From the NCBI GenBank assembly GCA_947503305.1, contig CANNDF010000004.1, positions 1 through 64,000 on the forward strand: a DNA stretch of 64,000 nucleotides, written 5' to 3'. The translations under genes and the position numbers were made by a program. Numbering within the stretch: position 1 is the first letter of the stretch; the number at the start of each line of letters is the position of its first letter. A model generated the notes under the pieces. The model was not told the origin of the DNA and ran no database searches. It was given only the letters and a program-made list of their open reading frames with translations. This stretch comes from an uncultured Dokdonia sp. (GTDB taxonomy: Bacteria > Bacteroidota > Bacteroidia > Flavobacteriales > Flavobacteriaceae). Shown here in pieces: positions 62,268-64,000 of the stretch.

Positions 62268-64000
62268 ATGAAGCAAATTACTTTCTTGTGTATTCTATTG
62301 TTTACAATAAGTACACTCTTTGCACAAAAAAGGCCAGCTGGCAGTCAACCAACGCCTCAATCACAAATCAACTTACCAGATGGTTTTTTTGATACAGAAC
62401 AAAAAACATCATCATCTACTCCATCAGATAGAGTAGAAGTCCGTTCATTGTTATCTTCTATGGTAACTCAAAATCTTTTAACAGATCAGGATACTGATTA
62501 TGTTATTACTAGTGAGCATACGAGTAGTATAAGCGGTATTCATCATGTGTATTACCGTCAGGCTATTAATGGAATTGAAATACAAGGAACTGAATCAAGT
62601 GTTCATCTAAAGAGTGATGGTTCACTTTTTAGATCTACAGATAGAAATCTTATTAAAAATATTTCTAGCAAAGTAAAGAGCAACGGAGGTTCAATGACTG
62701 CATCTCAGGCTATACAAGGGATCACTAGTCAAAAGAATTATAAATCACCCTCAAATCTCAAGGAAGATCTATCTGCACGCGTACCTGGGTATAAGGTATA
62801 CACGGATTATAGTATTGCTAGTGGAGAAATACTAGTAAAAGAAGCCTATTATGTATTGTCGGATGGAATGATTACCAAAGCATGGGAAGTGATTTTTCCA
62901 GAAAAAACATCACCATCTGTATGGAGCTATTGGATAGATTCCAGTACAGGAGAAATTATAGATTCATTTGACCTTACAGTCTCATGTAACATTATGGGAG
63001 CGCATGATCATACCCATGCTGGTGAACATACAAATAAATTTGTAACAATAGAAGATGATAATTGTGAGGAACTTATAGTAGAAGCACCACTTTCTAGTCC
63101 ATCAGTAGATGATATGACTTTTATGGACGGTACTTATAGAGTATATGCATTACCATTGGAGAGTCCATTTTTTGGTAATCGTACGTTAGTTACAAATCCT
63201 GCAGATGCTACAGCATCTCCTTTTGGATGGCATGATACCAATGGAGCGGCAGGTGCTGAGTTTACCATTACAAGAGGTAATAACACCCATACCTATGATG
63301 ATATAGCAAATAATAATGATCTTCCAGGGGATACAAACCCTTCAAGTGATATTCCAGGCACAAGTCCGGATGGGGGTGCATCTCTTACGTTTGATTATGC
63401 GTTTGATCTAACTGCTTTTGATGCGGCTTCTGGGTTTACATTACCCCGTTTTAATACAAGTAATAGATCATTAAATGCAGCTACTACAAATACTTTTTAT
63501 TGGACGAATATTATTCATGATATAGCTTATCAGTATGGATTTGATGAAGCCAGTGGAAATTTTCAAGAAAATAACTATGGAAATGGTGGTTCTGGAAGTG
63601 ATAGTGTGAATGCTGAGGTTCAAGATGGAGGAAGTACCTGTAATGCCAACTTTTTTACACTTCCCGATGGAACTAATGCAAGAATGCAAATGTATGTATG
63701 TGATATTGCAACTCCAGGGTACGACGGAGATTATGATAACTTAGTGATTGTACATGAATATGCACATGGTATTTCTACACGTTTGACAGGAGGTGCTGCA
63801 AATTCAGGATCCTTGAATAATGCAGAACAAATGGGAGAAGGATGGAGTGATTTTTATGGCTATATGCTTACCATGGATGGGTCTAATTTTGATCAGGATA
63901 GAGCTGTAGGTACGTTCCTTTTTGGAGGTAGTATTTTAGGAGGGATTAATGGTCCAGGAATACGAGATGCATTATATACAGCCGATAGAAATGTAGCTGG
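62268..64000 (+). CDS. M36 (fungalysin-like) secreted metallopeptidase, 5' part
   Basis: The reading frame is open from ATG 62268 to the window edge (577 codons), so the C-terminus is missing. It starts with a signal peptide (FTISTLFAQ), then a propeptide region with FTP-like features (about 60-220), then an M36 catalytic domain. The zinc motif is HEYAH at 496-500, with the third ligand Glu524 in EQMGEGWSDFYG. Flavobacterial members usually end in a T9SS sorting domain, which would lie outside the window. Likely a secreted protease for protein breakdown. Confidence 0.93.
   Translation, partial: MKQITFLCILLFTISTLFAQKRPAGSQPTPQSQINLPDGFFDTEQKTSSSTPSDRVEVRSLLSSMVTQNLLTDQDTDYVITSEHTSSISGIHHVYYRQAINGIEIQGTESSVHLKSDGSLFRSTDRNLIKNISSKVKSNGGSMTASQAIQGITSQKNYKSPSNLKEDLSARVPGYKVYTDYSIASGEILVKEAYYVLSDGMITKAWEVIFPEKTSPSVWSYWIDSSTGEIIDSFDLTVSCNIMGAHDHTHAGEHTNKFVTIEDDNCEELIVEAPLSSPSVDDMTFMDGTYRVYALPLESPFFGNRTLVTNPADATASPFGWHDTNGAAGAEFTITRGNNTHTYDDIANNNDLPGDTNPSSDIPGTSPDGGASLTFDYAFDLTAFDAASGFTLPRFNTSNRSLNAATTNTFYWTNIIHDIAYQYGFDEASGNFQENNYGNGGSGSDSVNAEVQDGGSTCNANFFTLPDGTNARMQMYVCDIATPGYDGDYDNLVIVHEYAHGISTRLTGGAANSGSLNNAEQMGEGWSDFYGYMLTMDGSNFDQDRAVGTFLFGGSILGGINGPGIRDALYTADRNVA

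Overview
The window comes from a marine-type Flavobacteriaceae (Bacteroidota) chromosome. The evidence is the low-GC coding style with no Shine-Dalgarno sites at almost any start, lipoproteins with SC-type signal ends, a subtilase with a C-terminal type IX secretion (T9SS) sorting domain, the long Bacteroidota form of NusB, a DUF6095-murQ pair, and a 6S-like RNA between zapA and rny. It opens on the last bases of a 5S rRNA and its terminator, so an rRNA operon lies just to the left. It closes inside an M36 metallopeptidase gene. I saw no tRNA, CRISPR array, IS element or phage gene.

Layout. 0.2-5.4 kb: an unknown membrane protein, an alpha/beta hydrolase, a DinB-like protein, a secreted metzincin and an AraC regulator. 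5.7-10.2 kb: a tight sigma factor / TPR membrane protein / TPR-CHAT protease operon. 10.2-15.4 kb: murQ and its small partner diverge from a three-gene operon (GH63-type glycosyl-glycerate hydrolase, Na+/solute symporter, glycerate kinase) that reads as a complete import-and-degrade pathway. 15.5-18 kb: a coiled-coil protein, zapA, a 6S-like RNA and rny. 18-24.7 kb: an active/inactive M16 peptidase pair and two paralogous triple-FAS1 lipoproteins. 24.8-31.2 kb: a same-strand run with YwqK-like, DUF3179, mnmA, S8 protease, nitronate monooxygenase-like and VOC genes. 31.3-38.4 kb: minus-strand genes including CPBP and DUF2268 proteases, a DUF4157 (eCIS-core) protein, PhnA, a beta-lactamase-fold hydrolase and lysA. 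38.5-46.3 kb: LON-domain, M57, pirin, S10 and a large propeller-amidohydrolase. 46.5-50.8 kb: a three-gene operon of unrecognised proteins, the last with a possible PIN-like nuclease head; this is the best candidate for an undescribed accessory system. 50.8-59 kb: amidohydrolase, two OmdA/YdeI-type proteins, SodC, M14 peptidase, DUF3276 and an ABC exporter. 59-64 kb: leucine dehydrogenase, nusB, a DUF1573 lipoprotein, yajC and the M36 peptidase.

The strongest pattern not explained by genes is a 14-bp perfect palindrome, GCTTTCGCGAAAGC, present 12 times. Eight copies are inside genes and four lie in gaps near gene 3' ends. Six of the eight genic copies are read as the peptide AFAKA, in otherwise unrelated proteins including LysA, MnmA, NusB and glycerate kinase. 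The locus is also rich in exported peptidases (metzincin, M16, S8, M57, S10, M14, M36), which fits a bacterium living on protein and particulate matter.
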